DNA of 64,000 bases from Candidatus Hydrothermarchaeum profundi (GCA_002011125.2 MTMF02000009.1:210332-274331), one strand, 5' to 3'. Shown: positions 7,363-17,026, numbered from the stretch's first letter. Translations and numbers: made by a program. Notes: generated by a model from the sequence alone, not told the origin.

Positions 7363-9735
7363 CTACGTAGTTAGCTTCCTGTAGACTTCAGGAAGCTTCC
7401 GAGGCAAGTCTCTAACGTCATCTAATATTATATAACTCACATCTCCATACATATGAGAAATATAATCCCTTGCTTCTTTGTCTATTGTAATGCAGAAGGG
7501 CTTAATGTGCTTCTTTTTAGCCTCTATTAAGGCTTTTCGCGTGTCCTCAATGCCATGTTCACCCTTATACTCGTCAAAGTCCTCTGGCTTACCATCACTT
7601 AATATAATCATAAGCTTTACCTTGGCAGGTATCTCCTCGAATATCGAGGTCAAATGCCTTATTGGTGGCCCCATTCTGGTGTAATCGAAGGCGTCCATTC
7701 CCGCTATTCTAGCTTTAACCTCGGCATTGTATTCTTGGTCGAATTCTTTTATCTTATAGAAATCGCATTGCTTTCTTGTTTTCCCAGAAAAACCATAGAT
7801 AGCATACTTATCACCTAGTATTTCTAAGGCTTCACACATTAATACGATTGCTTCTTTCTCAGTCTCAATAACCCAGCCCGTAGTAGAGCCACTTAGGTCC
7901 ACCAAGAAGGCAACTGCGATGTCTCTTTCCCTTTTATCTGTTTTTATATAAACCTTCTCTGACGGAGTTACCCCCGCAGCCATATCAGCTTTAGCTTCAA
8001 TAAAAGCGTCAATATCTATCTCTTCCCCATAGATCTGCTTTCTCAGTTTTTTGTATTCCGGTCTCAGCATCTCAAACTGCCTTCTTATTTGCGTAACTAA
8101 TCCTAAATGCTTATCAATAGTCTTTTGAACGAATTTTTCATCTCCCTTCTTGATGTCTTTTTCTCTTAAGGCACACCACTTTGCTCTATAATGACCCATC
8201 TCGTGGTCCCATTCGTCATAAAGAAAAGCATTTTCTATATCCTCCTCTTCAAGCTCGACTTGGAATTTCGTTTCTTGAGCCTCTATCTCTGCCCTTACCA
8301 TTCTCCCAGCACTATCCAGCACTTTAGTTAATAGACTTGCATCTATTTCCCCAAGCTCCCCTAAGCGCCTTTCTATCTCTTTTTTTATCTTCTCCCATAC
8401 TTCGTCTGGTATCCTAATATTTAATTTTGCAAGAAATTCGAGGGGCGCCTCATGCATCAAAGGATCTAGAACCTCATTTTTGACTTCTACTATTTTTTTA
8501 TCGAGATCCTCAGGCGGCTCTAAGTCTAATTGTTTAATCAAGTTCCTCATTTTATCCGCAAGTTCTTTCTCCGTGAGTTTAAGAGCAACCGTTATCCTTG
8601 CTGGTTTTATATCGCCTCTGAATAACACTAACGGTGCCTTGTTATAGCCGTAATCTAAAAACTCTTCAAAAAGTTCGTATATTTTTACAGTTAACGCCGC
8701 AGAGTCCTCAGCAGTAGCCCTGCCTTTCAACATATTATGAAGCAGCTTTACAGCCTTATCTACTGGGGCTTCAACTTCTTTGGGTATCTCTCCTTTCACC
8801 TCCCCCCAATAAGTTTTCTGCAAAAAAGCCTCCACAGCCGCTTCGCCAAGAGGAAGCTCGGAGGGTAATGGCCTTTCATCCCACACTATCCTAGAGAGAA
8901 ACTCAATGTCCCTTTTAATGCCTTTAAATTCTTGTGTAAGGTTTTTTTCTACTCTAGAGTTCTCTACGATACTGAAGATATCAATAGCCAACTGCTTGTT
9001 AGGAAATAGCTCAAAGAAGGTTTCTAATGTCGACCTATCTCTTATGATATTTCTATAATATTTTTTCTCAAGATAACCTAAAACTTTAGACAACTTATGG
9101 GGATTTAGGTCAAAACTCCGATACCTTATCTGAGCATATTTATGGGCTACTATAACCTTATACACCCTAAAATTGTCTTCATCCGACTGAAAAAAGGAAA
9201 CATTATTAGGGAGATAAATGTTCCTTGTATCCGTATAGATTTCTTCACTACCTTGTATTTTCAGCTTCCCGCCACTTAAAGCCTCAACATAGATCTCCAG
9301 TATCCGTGCTACTTCTTCTAAATCTAATCCTACTGCACGTATTTCCTCAATAGTTTCTCTAGTTATACCTTTGAAAAAATTCCTACCTGGTACCTCTCCA
9401 TACCTCTCATAGAATTGAATGCCCTTTTCTACCCACTTCTTCATATCATCCATATTGAAATGCTTGAGGGCATCAGCACATGTTCTGAAAAAGTGATACG
9501 CCATCTCTGAGTCGCGCTTTGCAAGCTCTTTGCCCAGCTTATATATCTCCTCCCTGATTTCTGGATCCAAAGTTACTACACTGTCAACTGCTGCATCTAT
9601 ACTCATCAAGCCCCTCGCAAAATGCACTCCTGTAAATCTCTGTTCGATAAAGTCCTCTCCAAAGGTCGATCTCCCTAAAATCTTAAAAAGTTCAGCCTTA
9701 ACTTTTTCTACATATTCAGTGCTATTACCTGCCAT
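7363..9735 (-). CDS. CbbO/NorD-type von Willebrand A protein
   Basis: A 790-residue partner of a MoxR ATPase. The C-terminal VWA domain (about 600-790) has a complete metal site: DLSGST (Asp613), Thr686 in DYTRMGPP, and Asp714 in LSDGKPED. The long helical N-terminal region resembles CbbO/NorD proteins, which work with CbbQ/NorQ to remodel metalloenzymes such as Rubisco or NO reductase. Neither client is encoded here, so the target is unknown. The gene follows the ATPase by nine bases. It ends with TAG, and read-through would run into metG. Confidence 0.85.
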   Translation of the reverse strand: MAGNSTEYVEKVKAELFKILGRSTFGEDFIEQRFTGVHFARGLMSIDAAVDSVVTLDPEIREEIYKLGKELAKRDSEMAYHFFRTCADALKHFNMDDMKKWVEKGIQFYERYGEVPGRNFFKGITRETIEEIRAVGLDLEEVARILEIYVEALSGGKLKIQGSEEIYTDTRNIYLPNNVSFFQSDEDNFRVYKVIVAHKYAQIRYRSFDLNPHKLSKVLGYLEKKYYRNIIRDRSTLETFFELFPNKQLAIDIFSIVENSRVEKNLTQEFKGIKRDIEFLSRIVWDERPLPSELPLGEAAVEAFLQKTYWGEVKGEIPKEVEAPVDKAVKLLHNMLKGRATAEDSAALTVKIYELFEEFLDYGYNKAPLVLFRGDIKPARITVALKLTEKELADKMRNLIKQLDLEPPEDLDKKIVEVKNEVLDPLMHEAPLEFLAKLNIRIPDEVWEKIKKEIERRLGELGEIDASLLTKVLDSAGRMVRAEIEAQETKFQVELEEEDIENAFLYDEWDHEMGHYRAKWCALREKDIKKGDEKFVQKTIDKHLGLVTQIRRQFEMLRPEYKKLRKQIYGEEIDIDAFIEAKADMAAGVTPSEKVYIKTDKRERDIAVAFLVDLSGSTTGWVIETEKEAIVLMCEALEILGDKYAIYGFSGKTRKQCDFYKIKEFDQEYNAEVKARIAGMDAFDYTRMGPPIRHLTSIFEEIPAKVKLMIILSDGKPEDFDEYKGEHGIEDTRKALIEAKKKHIKPFCITIDKEARDYISHMYGDVSYIILDDVRDLPRKLPEVYRKLTT

Positions 9736-9744
9736 TGCCTATCC

Positions 9745-10563
9745 TTAAAAAACGGTTGAAATTAACTCCCTTATCGCCTTTTGCATTTCTGTGTCATCTG
9801 TTACAGGGTTAACCATAGCTACTTCACAGGCGGTATGTGGATCTATACCCTGACCAATAAGCTGACCGGCATAAATTAATAGCCTAGTACTTACTCCTTC
9901 TTCAAGTCCCTTATCTTTAAGATTTCTAATCTTCTCACCCAATATAACAAGGTCCTTAGCGATATCTGGCTTTATATTGCTTTCATGAGTAATAATCTCA
10001 ACCTCCAAGTCTTTTGGGGGAAAATCAAAGTTTATGCCGATGAACCTCTGCCTTGTACTGTGTTTTAAATCCTTTAATACACTTTGATATCCTGGATTAT
10101 AGGAGATTATGAGCATGAATTCATCAGAGGCTTTAATTAGTTCTCCTCTTTTCTCAATTGGAAGTATCCTTCTATCATCCGTAAGAGGATGGATAACTAC
10201 TGTAGTGTCTTTTCTCGCTTCAACAATTTCATCCAAATAGCAGATTGCACCGGATTTCACTGCCTTTGTAAGAGGTCCATCGACCCATACTGTTTCCCCG
10301 CCTTTAACTAGATATCGTCCAACCAGGTCACTTGACGTGAGGTCATCATGACATGCAACAGTTATTAATGGTCTTTTGAGTTTCCACGCCATATATTGAA
10401 CAAACCTAGTTTTACCGCAGCCGGTGGGGCCTTTTAGCATAACAGGCAGACAATTTTTGTAAGCTGCCTCAAAGATCTCTACTTCTCTTCCTATAGGAAG
10501 ATAATAAGGCTTCTTGGTGATTGTGTACTCTTCAATCCTTAGTACTCTTTTTTCTTTTGGCAT
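9745..10563 (-). CDS. MoxR-family AAA+ ATPase, CbbQ/NorQ type
   Basis: ATP-driven chaperone of 272 residues in the cytoplasm. The Walker A motif GPTGCGKT is at 45-52 and Walker B ends in CYLDE (Asp111, Glu112). The C-terminal CbbQ-type region ([14 protein letters not shown]) follows the sensor and arginine regions. It is the first gene of a two-gene operon with the VWA protein. GGTGAG precedes the ATG, and a T/A-rich promoter element (around 10590) lies upstream. Its metalloenzyme client may be one of the Mo, W or Ni enzymes of the region, but that is only inference. Confidence 0.9.
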   Translation of the reverse strand: MPKEKRVLRIEEYTITKKPYYLPIGREVEIFEAAYKNCLPVMLKGPTGCGKTRFVQYMAWKLKRPLITVACHDDLTSSDLVGRYLVKGGETVWVDGPLTKAVKSGAICYLDEIVEARKDTTVVIHPLTDDRRILPIEKRGELIKASDEFMLIISYNPGYQSVLKDLKHSTRQRFIGINFDFPPKDLEVEIITHESNIKPDIAKDLVILGEKIRNLKDKGLEEGVSTRLLIYAGQLIGQGIDPHTACEVAMVNPVTDDTEMQKAIRELISTVF

Positions 10564-10742
10564 TGTCTCACCTTTTCGTACACTAATTTAAATAATTTAG
10601 CCATCATGGTCCCTTTGTGAATCTTATTACACAACCAGTTTTAGATTGTGCATTTATTTGAGCATATCTATTAAAAGTAAAAATATTTAAGTTGGAGATA
10701 ACACATTTGCTCTTGGGTTTTAGCTTCTGGAGGTGAAAACCC

Positions 10743-11435
10743 TTGCATGAAGAAACTCTTATTGATAAAGACCTTAAATCAATTGCTGACAATATTTCAG
10801 TCTTCATCGGTAAGGATGAAGAGACAATTAGAATATTAAAGCAAATGGGCCTTACACTTGAAGATATATCTGATGAGTTGAGGGAGGAGGTAAAAAAAAT
10901 ATCAGAAATTTTAGAGGATACGGAGAGTGACCCTATCCAGAGAATCGATATGGTTTGGGGGACTATAGAAAGGCTAAGCAATAGCCCTGAGGTTCCAGCG
11001 AATATAAGAAAGCTAATTTTTGGCTCTGCCCTTAGTAGGCTAGACACAGCGAGATCTAACATTATGTGGCAGAAGGGAGAAGAAAGTACAATGATGGATA
11101 TAGGGAAAATCTCCTATTCCCTAGACCTCTTTATTAAAGATGATAGAGAAACGAAGATGAAATTGAGAAAGATAGGAATAAAAGAAGTCCCAGAATCAGT
11201 GCGACAAGCTGCGTTGGAGGCAAGGGCTATAATGGAAGATAAAAGGCTAGATGCTAAAGAGCGGGCCATACGAGCTGCGGATATACTTACCTCACTAATG
11301 ACTCCTGCGGCATTAAGTAAGAGACTTAGGGACATACGAGAAGTCCACAGGGAACAGTTACAATTAGAGATTAAATGTGTGCTTTGGGAGATTGCTAACG
11401 ATTTCACTTATAGGGCGGCTAAAGAAGATACTTAA
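10743..11435 (+). CDS. Helical two-repeat protein, UPF0147-like
   Basis: Charged all-helical cytoplasmic protein of 230 residues, function unknown. Two segments (about residues 36-100 and 134-205) share the pattern VPxxVRxxAxEAxxI followed by a second helix pair, similar to the single-domain archaeal UPF0147 family of about 85-90 residues. It may therefore be a fused or duplicated form. It starts with TTG; GGAGGTGA at about 10730-10737 gives normal spacing. It diverges from the CbbQ gene and converges with a Tfx-like regulator. Confidence 0.55.
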   Translation: MHEETLIDKDLKSIADNISVFIGKDEETIRILKQMGLTLEDISDELREEVKKISEILEDTESDPIQRIDMVWGTIERLSNSPEVPANIRKLIFGSALSRLDTARSNIMWQKGEESTMMDIGKISYSLDLFIKDDRETKMKLRKIGIKEVPESVRQAALEARAIMEDKRLDAKERAIRAADILTSLMTPAALSKRLRDIREVHREQLQLEIKCVLWEIANDFTYRAAKEDT

Positions 11436-11677
11436 GGGATTATTGCTTCTCCACGGTATCCGGATGCTCTTATTTTTTCTATGTATCTAATTTCCTGACT
11501 AAATTTAACGGTTACTTCTGCTTTTTTTATCTTTTCTTTTGCTTTTTTTAAAGCCGCGGAGACCCTTGGTTGTGATATTCCTAAGGCTCTTGAGATTTCC
11601 TCTTGATTCATTCCCAATGCTGCCATGCGTAAAACTTGTGCCTGCCTCTCTGTAAGAATTCCTATCGAGCTTTCCAT
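11432..11677 (-). CDS. Tfx-like helix-turn-helix DNA-binding protein
   Basis: Short regulator of 81 residues. An HTH of the LuxR/sigma-4 kind is clear (LTERQAQVLRMAALGMNQEEISRALGISQPRVSAALKKA), as in archaeal Tfx proteins. The founding Tfx binds downstream of the promoter of a molybdenum formylmethanofuran dehydrogenase operon in Methanothermobacter. Given the many Mo genes nearby, a similar target is possible but unproven. The ATG at 11677 is preferred over upstream codons because a TATA-like stretch (TTTTATATTATA) lies directly before it, fitting a leaderless mRNA. Confidence 0.75.
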   Translation of the reverse strand: MESSIGILTERQAQVLRMAALGMNQEEISRALGISQPRVSAALKKAKEKIKKAEVTVKFSQEIRYIEKIRASGYRGEAIIP

Positions 11678-11767
11678 GGAGTATAATATAAAAGTATTAT
11701 ATTTATAGCTTACTATAAGCATGTTTTTAGCAAAAAATTTTAGTTACTTTTCAGTTAAATGTATGGT

Positions 11768-12046
11768 ATGGTAGAAATTCTCAGCTATGGAGTTGAAGAA
11801 GAGTTTGAGATCGAAAAGCTGTTGGCTTCAATAATTAAAGCCGGAGCTAGTAAAGAATTAGCAGAAGAAGTGGCTAAAAACATTAGAATCAGAGACGGCA
11901 TGACAACTGATGAGATAAGAAAACAAGTAATGAAAGAACTTGAGAAACGAGCCCCGGAAGTAGCAAAACAATACGATTTATATAAGAAAAAGAAGCTGGC
12001 AAAATTAAAAAACAGAATGGATTCAGCATACATGGTATCTTCATAA
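11768..12046 (+). CDS. ATP-cone domain protein
   Basis: Free-standing ATP-cone of 92 residues, a nucleotide-sensing domain known from ribonucleotide reductases and NrdR. The pattern is visible as SYGVEEEFEIEKLLASIIKAG, then MTTDEIRKQVMKELEKRAPEVAKQYDLYKK. No zinc ribbon and no reductase are attached, so it may act as an independent allosteric sensor or small regulator. The ATG at 11768 is chosen; another ATG at 11759 would add three residues. The neighbours do not reveal a partner. Confidence 0.75.
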   Translation: MVEILSYGVEEEFEIEKLLASIIKAGASKELAEEVAKNIRIRDGMTTDEIRKQVMKELEKRAPEVAKQYDLYKKKKLAKLKNRMDSAYMVSS

Positions 12047-12148
12047 CTCGGTTGTGCAATTTACATCAGAACCTGTTTATTATAAAAAACTATAAATATA
12101 TACGGTAACTGCTTCCATAATAAAATACTATTATTTGGAGGCGAAGAA

Positions 12149-12490
12149 ATGGGAAGATTGTATGTTGATGAAAAGGTAACGCCATATGTTGAAGAGATCA
12201 CTGACGCTGATATAAAAGAATGGGAGAAAAAAGAAAAAGATGGAAGAATAGTAGATGATGTTGCAGGCGGTACAGATGTAAGTATACCCATCAGAGTAGA
12301 CTACGCAAAGGATTTCCATAAAGCATGGGACCTGCTCCAGAAAAATAAGATTCCCCTTAAATACAAAACGGTTATGACAGTTCCTCCTTTCCATGCAACA
12401 ATACACGTTTTCCCAACTCATGGCGTAAAAGCGATGAAACTCTTGAGAAAAGCCGGAATAAAGATGTATAAAGCAAAGCCTGTATTTTAA
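12149..12490 (+). CDS. Conserved-looking hypothetical protein, 113 aa
   Basis: I do not recognise this soluble protein. The N-terminal half is acidic and charged; the C-terminal half is mixed alpha/beta (VMTVPPFHATIHVFPTHGVKAMKLLRKAG) with two histidines and no cysteines. A clear GGAGG site precedes the ATG, and a TATA-like AAATATATAC run lies about 55 bases upstream, so it looks expressed. The next gene begins 38 bases later and may be co-transcribed. Confidence 0.7.
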   Translation: MGRLYVDEKVTPYVEEITDADIKEWEKKEKDGRIVDDVAGGTDVSIPIRVDYAKDFHKAWDLLQKNKIPLKYKTVMTVPPFHATIHVFPTHGVKAMKLLRKAGIKMYKAKPVF

Positions 12491-12528
12491 AAATTCCTTT
12501 ATTTTTTTATCTGAGAGGTGAATTTAGA

Positions 12529-13056
12529 GTGGGGTGTATCCATAGAGATATCGATGACTGTAAGCTAACCAACAGCCCATGTTTTGGTCTAGTTTACAGC
12601 GAGCAAGATGAAGAATATGTCATAGACCCCTGGAAAGAGAGTATGTGCAATTCTTTTATCAGCGACGGCAAGAATGCAGAGATTTCAACTAAAGATGAGT
12701 GGAATATTAAGGAAGGAGAAAAATTCAGTGTATTAATTAGAATTTTTGGTAGCAAAGAAGACTCTCCCAGTTATTGCAATAATGAAATCTGTATTCCAGG
12801 AGAATATCGAACCCCAGAAGAAGATGCTGAAATATTGGAGTCCCTCCTGAATAGGAGATATTCTGGTGGGATAAAAGTAGAAGGATTCAGCTTAAACTCT
12901 CCGAGGATGAGCGAATTCCCTGAAATAAGAAAGCTGATTGAGGAGGGAATGGAGCCTCCAATCACTATGGTAAATGGTGAGATAAAGTTTATTGGAGACA
13001 TACAGCTGAACCTACTTAAATTAGAAATAGAAAAGTTAGGTTTAAAACCCCGGTAA
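12529..13056 (+). CDS. Cysteine-containing hypothetical protein, possibly thioredoxin-like C terminus
   Basis: A 175-residue soluble protein of unknown role. The first 60 residues hold several cysteines (CIHRDIDDC, SPC, MC). A second group, CNNEIC, comes before a C-terminal half whose helix-strand layout (PPITMVNGEIKFIGDIQLNLLKLEIEKLGL) recalls thioredoxin-like or ArsD-like folds with a cis-Pro. Metal binding or redox use is therefore possible, not shown. The start is GTG, with GAGAGGTGA eight bases upstream. A weak hairpin and T-run lie past the stop. Confidence 0.65.
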   Translation: MGCIHRDIDDCKLTNSPCFGLVYSEQDEEYVIDPWKESMCNSFISDGKNAEISTKDEWNIKEGEKFSVLIRIFGSKEDSPSYCNNEICIPGEYRTPEEDAEILESLLNRRYSGGIKVEGFSLNSPRMSEFPEIRKLIEEGMEPPITMVNGEIKFIGDIQLNLLKLEIEKLGLKPR

Positions 13057-13211
13057 TTTTGTATAGAGGATATCATTAATTTGGAGGGATGGTATCCGTA
13101 GCTTTTTTGCACTATCTTTTTTATCTACATATAATTGATAGAAAACTGAAAATCCCTCTCTAATAAATAGAAAATCTCCTTAAAAGTTTAAGTCTCCCGA
13201 ATAGTTAAAAT

Positions 13212-15473
13212 TTAAAACCTCTCTATTACTTTTTCAAATTCATCTAACCAGTTTAATAATCCCTGTAAAGTTCTCCTCCCTCCTAAATAAGGATAAATTT
13301 TTTCTATATATGTGATCGTTTTCCTTCTAATCTCTTCTGTTTTTTGTAAAGCTAACTCGGAGTTCTTAGCCCTTTCAGCTTCTACTAGCTCCTGCTTCGT
13401 TAGTGATAAATATTCATTGATTTCTAAATTGAGCTTACCTGCCGCTTCCCTAAGATTTTTCATTATTCGACTACATCTCTCATGTACAGATTCCTTTTCT
13501 AAGGCAGATTCCCTAAAAATCTCCCTTATCCTACTTCTCATTTCAAGAGAGCCGTCTTCCATGACTGTTTTTAGAAATGTCTCTGGAGAAACCTTGCCAC
13601 TGAGAATTAGCATCTCAATATCAGAGAGATCACTGCACACTATATTGCCCTCTTTTGCTAGCTTGCTAACCAAGTTGGGGCAATTCCTTTTCCCCTCTTT
13701 CTTCATCTCTCCTATAAACTCTAATGCAGTGCCTATTGGAGTCACCAAGTGCTCTACGGCGATTTCTAATGCTTGACATAGGTCGTCTATATGTTCCCAA
13801 GTTTCATTAAGAAGCTCTGGGGGCATTCCCCTGCGTCGCCCTATTTTAGCTTGTATTCCTAAAAAGTTTGCGAGAGCCATACTTTTTAATCTGAAAATGT
13901 ATGGGATTTCTAAATACTCTACTCTCGCTTTATTACCGTCCCTTATAACTCTCAAAGGTACTAGAGTTTTATTGTACTCGTCGCTATTTATTAATGCAGA
14001 ATTAGGATATGCCATCAGGACATCGCTAAAACTAAAAATAGGCAATACAGGATAATTGATAGACCCCTTGATGATATCAGAAACTAATAATAGCTCCTCT
14101 GAAACTTCAGATAGCGCATTTTTAGCCTTTGGTCTAGTAGTAATAATAAAAACACCGGGAATTATCCCCTCCCGTAGACACATCGAAATAATCTCTTTAG
14201 ATTTTTTAATATAGTTCAGCTCGCAGCCATCAGAGGTTTTCTTAAAATATTTAATTTTTGATAGAACAAAACTTTCAACGCCTATCTGCAGTTTCCTGAA
14301 GTTTGCTTCCTTAAATTTCTTTAACAATGCATAATCGATGCTTTCCACTCTAACCATGGCGCCAAAAATAAGTTTATCGCTTAATCCATGCAATCTTATC
14401 TTATCCAACAAGTTCTCTACCCATCTTCGATTCTGGACAAAGTGATCATCCTCGAAGGTAATCCTTGTTAAACCATTTTCAGCTGCCTTCTCTATTACAT
14501 TAAGGACCTTGCCTACAGGATATCTCCTACCGGGTAGATTGCTAACACTGCAGTAAGAGCATTTTCCCCAGTTGCATCCTCTTTGCACATAAAGGCTTAA
14601 ACCATCCCATTTTCTTTTTTTTATTTCGTCCCATGGGAAATCCAATGGGAGGTCTTCCATCTCACTTCTTGAAGGATATGTATATAAATTCCGAGAAAAT
14701 TCTTTATATCCTATTGGAAACTCCTCTTTATTTTCTTCCTCCCACGCTCTCTTGGATTCCTCATAAGCCTCCTCCGAATCTACTTTCAAAATATGCTTTC
14801 CATTCCTTGAATTAACGATTACACCACTAAGAGGAAACGAAATCTCTATGCCTTTAATTTTTCTTTTTATATGGATATTTTTAAGACAATCTGCCTGCTT
14901 CTCAGTTATAGGACTCTTATACTGCGCAGAGCTTATAAGTTCTATTAACTCTTCGCCTAGAAAATCCACGTCTTTTCTAGCAAATTTCAAGCTCTCTTCC
15001 AAAGGCACTTTAAGTTCTTCATTTTCCGGGGCTCTTTTTAGATATTCAAGGATAAGGGGAAAAACTAAGTCTCCTTCCCCTTCTACCACGACATCAATTC
15101 CTACCGCATTCGATAAGGGTATGGCATTATCTTCGACGCCATGTCCTCCAACGACAACAACTACTCGGGGATCAACCTCCTTAACCTTTATTACTGTTAT
15201 AAGGTTCTCTTTAAGTTCTATAGAGCTTAATATCGAGACAGCAACTACATCGTAGTTTCTACTCGCTACCTTTTCTAATAACTCCTCCTTATCTATAGAA
15301 AAATCAACCTCATGGCCTACATTTTTCAATAGTTGGACAAACTGCAGGATCGTTGGAGCTTCATCCCGGTTATACTTACTATAATCGAGATAGAAAGCTA
15401 TCTTTTTTGGAGAGGTCGTTTTTAGCATTTTAACTAGTATCTCACCTACAACTAAAAAACTATTTGTATTCAT
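13212..15473 (-). CDS. B12-binding radical SAM protein
   Basis: Large cytoplasmic protein of 753 residues. Residues 20-150 resemble the cobalamin-binding Rossmann domain (VVVVVGGHGVEDNAI, VEGEGD). A radical SAM core follows with cluster cysteines 300, 305 and 308 in CNWGKCSYC, a C-x4-C-x2-C spacing rather than the common C-x3-C-x2-C. The helical C-terminal third matches nothing I know. Class B enzymes of this kind often methylate unactivated carbon or phosphorus; the substrate cannot be read from the context. It diverges from the HD hydrolase with a 13-base gap. Confidence 0.8.
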   Translation of the reverse strand: MNTNSFLVVGEILVKMLKTTSPKKIAFYLDYSKYNRDEAPTILQFVQLLKNVGHEVDFSIDKEELLEKVASRNYDVVAVSILSSIELKENLITVIKVKEVDPRVVVVVGGHGVEDNAIPLSNAVGIDVVVEGEGDLVFPLILEYLKRAPENEELKVPLEESLKFARKDVDFLGEELIELISSAQYKSPITEKQADCLKNIHIKRKIKGIEISFPLSGVIVNSRNGKHILKVDSEEAYEESKRAWEEENKEEFPIGYKEFSRNLYTYPSRSEMEDLPLDFPWDEIKKRKWDGLSLYVQRGCNWGKCSYCSVSNLPGRRYPVGKVLNVIEKAAENGLTRITFEDDHFVQNRRWVENLLDKIRLHGLSDKLIFGAMVRVESIDYALLKKFKEANFRKLQIGVESFVLSKIKYFKKTSDGCELNYIKKSKEIISMCLREGIIPGVFIITTRPKAKNALSEVSEELLLVSDIIKGSINYPVLPIFSFSDVLMAYPNSALINSDEYNKTLVPLRVIRDGNKARVEYLEIPYIFRLKSMALANFLGIQAKIGRRRGMPPELLNETWEHIDDLCQALEIAVEHLVTPIGTALEFIGEMKKEGKRNCPNLVSKLAKEGNIVCSDLSDIEMLILSGKVSPETFLKTVMEDGSLEMRSRIREIFRESALEKESVHERCSRIMKNLREAAGKLNLEINEYLSLTKQELVEAERAKNSELALQKTEEIRRKTITYIEKIYPYLGGRRTLQGLLNWLDEFEKVIERF

Positions 15474-15486
15474 CTAATATTTTTTC

Positions 15487-16101
15487 ATGGACTTTGAAAA
15501 ACTAAAGGAAGAGGTTGCTAAAAAAATGAATGCGCCTGGCCATGATTTCCTACATGTTGTAAGAGTTTATAATCTTGCAAAAAAGATTGGAAGGAATGAG
15601 AACTGCGATATGGACATTCTACTAGCTGCTTCTCTACTGCATGACATAGGCAGAGGAGAAGGTGTAGAGCATTCTAAAAAATCTGTCGAAATCGCTGGAG
15701 AGATATTGAGAAAGATCGACTTTCCTGAAGAAAAAATAAGAGACGTACTGTACGCAATTAGCCTGCATAGATATCGGGATGGGATTACTCCTCATACGCT
15801 GGAGGGAAAGATTCTACAAGATGCAGATAGATTGGATGCTATAGGGGCTATTGGGATTATAAGATGTTTCACTTATGGTGGGGCCCATGGTAGGATGGAC
15901 TACCATCCAGAGGATCCATTCTTTGAGACGCCTAGGAGACTTGAAGGCGACCGGTATTCGTTAGACCATTTCTACGATAAATTATTCAAGCTTAAAAATA
16001 CTCTACATACAGAAATGGCCCGCAAAATAGCAGAAGGTAGGTATGAGTTTATGCGGGAATTTCTCAGAAGATTGAAAGACGAGATAGACAGCCAAAGCTA
16101 A
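15487..16101 (+). CDS. HD-domain phosphohydrolase
   Basis: Metal-dependent phosphohydrolase of about 204 residues. The HD signature is complete: His23 in HDFLHVVRV, His52-Asp53 in LLHDIGRG, and Asp in LQDADRLDAIGAIG. The family includes YedJ/YpgQ-like nucleotide hydrolases. The C-terminal segment (HFYDKLFKL, TEMARKIAEGR) is typical of those. The ATG lies 13 bases from the divergent B12 radical SAM start. Its last four bases overlap the convergent moaA-like gene. Confidence 0.9.
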   Translation: MDFEKLKEEVAKKMNAPGHDFLHVVRVYNLAKKIGRNENCDMDILLAASLLHDIGRGEGVEHSKKSVEIAGEILRKIDFPEEKIRDVLYAISLHRYRDGITPHTLEGKILQDADRLDAIGAIGIIRCFTYGGAHGRMDYHPEDPFFETPRRLEGDRYSLDHFYDKLFKLKNTLHTEMARKIAEGRYEFMREFLRRLKDEIDSQS

Positions 16102-17018
16102 ATTGTACTTCGTTGCCTTATTTGTTTACTAAGTTTTGCTGCCTCACTAAGGATCTCCATTATTTCTTCATCAGAAATGCCTCTCCTTATTGGTCCTAAG
16201 AGATCGAACACGTATCTATCATCGTCGATCATAAAAAATCTCAATTTGCCATCAGCCGTTATACGTAGCAGTTTACATCTGAGACCACTGCATTCATCTG
16301 GATCTTGGACTGCCTTACAAGTAACGATTTGAGAATTACCTACATGGTATACCATTCTATCATATTTAGATCGCCTGACCTCAAGACTGTCAGCTCTTTT
16401 TTCTAGATATTTTTCAAGCTCACTTATCGGATAATAGTTGTCTCCATAGAACTCTTTGTTTTCCCTTGTTTCTATAAGCTCGATGAACTGTATATTGCAA
16501 CCAACATCATTGGCAAAGACTATAATATCATCGATCTCATCTAAATTCTTTTCTTTCAACACCAAAGTGTTTATCTCAACGGGTATTCCTATAGATACAG
16601 CCTTCTTAATTCCCTCTAATACCTCTTCCAAGGTATCCTGTCCACCTATAGAGGCGTAGACTTCCTTCCTAAGAGTATCAAGGCTTACATTTATCCTATC
16701 CAAATAAATATCAGGATTCTCCTCAAGGAATTTCTTTAAAAAAACACCATTCGTTGTAATTGACAGTACCGAGATTTTTTTTAATTCTGAAAGTTTCCTC
16801 AATATCTCGGCTATATCCTTTCTTAAGAGAGGCTCTCCCCCTGTGATCTTTATTTTTCTTACGCCAATTCCAGTAGCTATATTGGCAATCCTTGCAATCT
16901 CATCGGGAGTAAACCTCTCACGACTAACCGTCTCCCGGTACCCCTCCTTATGGCAATAAATGCATTTTAGATTACAATCGGGGGTAACTGATATTCTTAA
17001 GCTTCCTATCAAGTTCAT
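16098..17018 (-). CDS. moaA: GTP 3',8-cyclase MoaA (variant C terminus)
   Basis: First step of molybdopterin synthesis: radical rearrangement of GTP. The 306-residue protein has the radical SAM motif CNLKCIYC near residue 15, the SAM-binding GGEP, and a C-terminal region ITADGKLRFFM. In typical MoaA that last part reads as a cluster site with three cysteines. Here the final cysteine position is Phe, and upstream cysteines are spaced C-x4-C. Either the second cluster is bound differently or this is a related enzyme. Stop codon TAG. TorD and Mo enzyme genes lie directly upstream. Confidence 0.82.
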   Translation of the reverse strand: MNLIGSLRISVTPDCNLKCIYCHKEGYRETVSRERFTPDEIARIANIATGIGVRKIKITGGEPLLRKDIAEILRKLSELKKISVLSITTNGVFLKKFLEENPDIYLDRINVSLDTLRKEVYASIGGQDTLEEVLEGIKKAVSIGIPVEINTLVLKEKNLDEIDDIIVFANDVGCNIQFIELIETRENKEFYGDNYYPISELEKYLEKRADSLEVRRSKYDRMVYHVGNSQIVTCKAVQDPDECSGLRCKLLRITADGKLRFFMIDDDRYVFDLLGPIRRGISDEEIMEILSEAAKLSKQIRQRSTI

Positions 17019-17026
17019 ATCTCGAA

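Noticed and set aside
14848-15255. Plus-strand ORF of 135 codons
   Set aside because: Ser/Thr/Pro-rich antisense of the B12 radical SAM gene, with no ribosome site or known motif.
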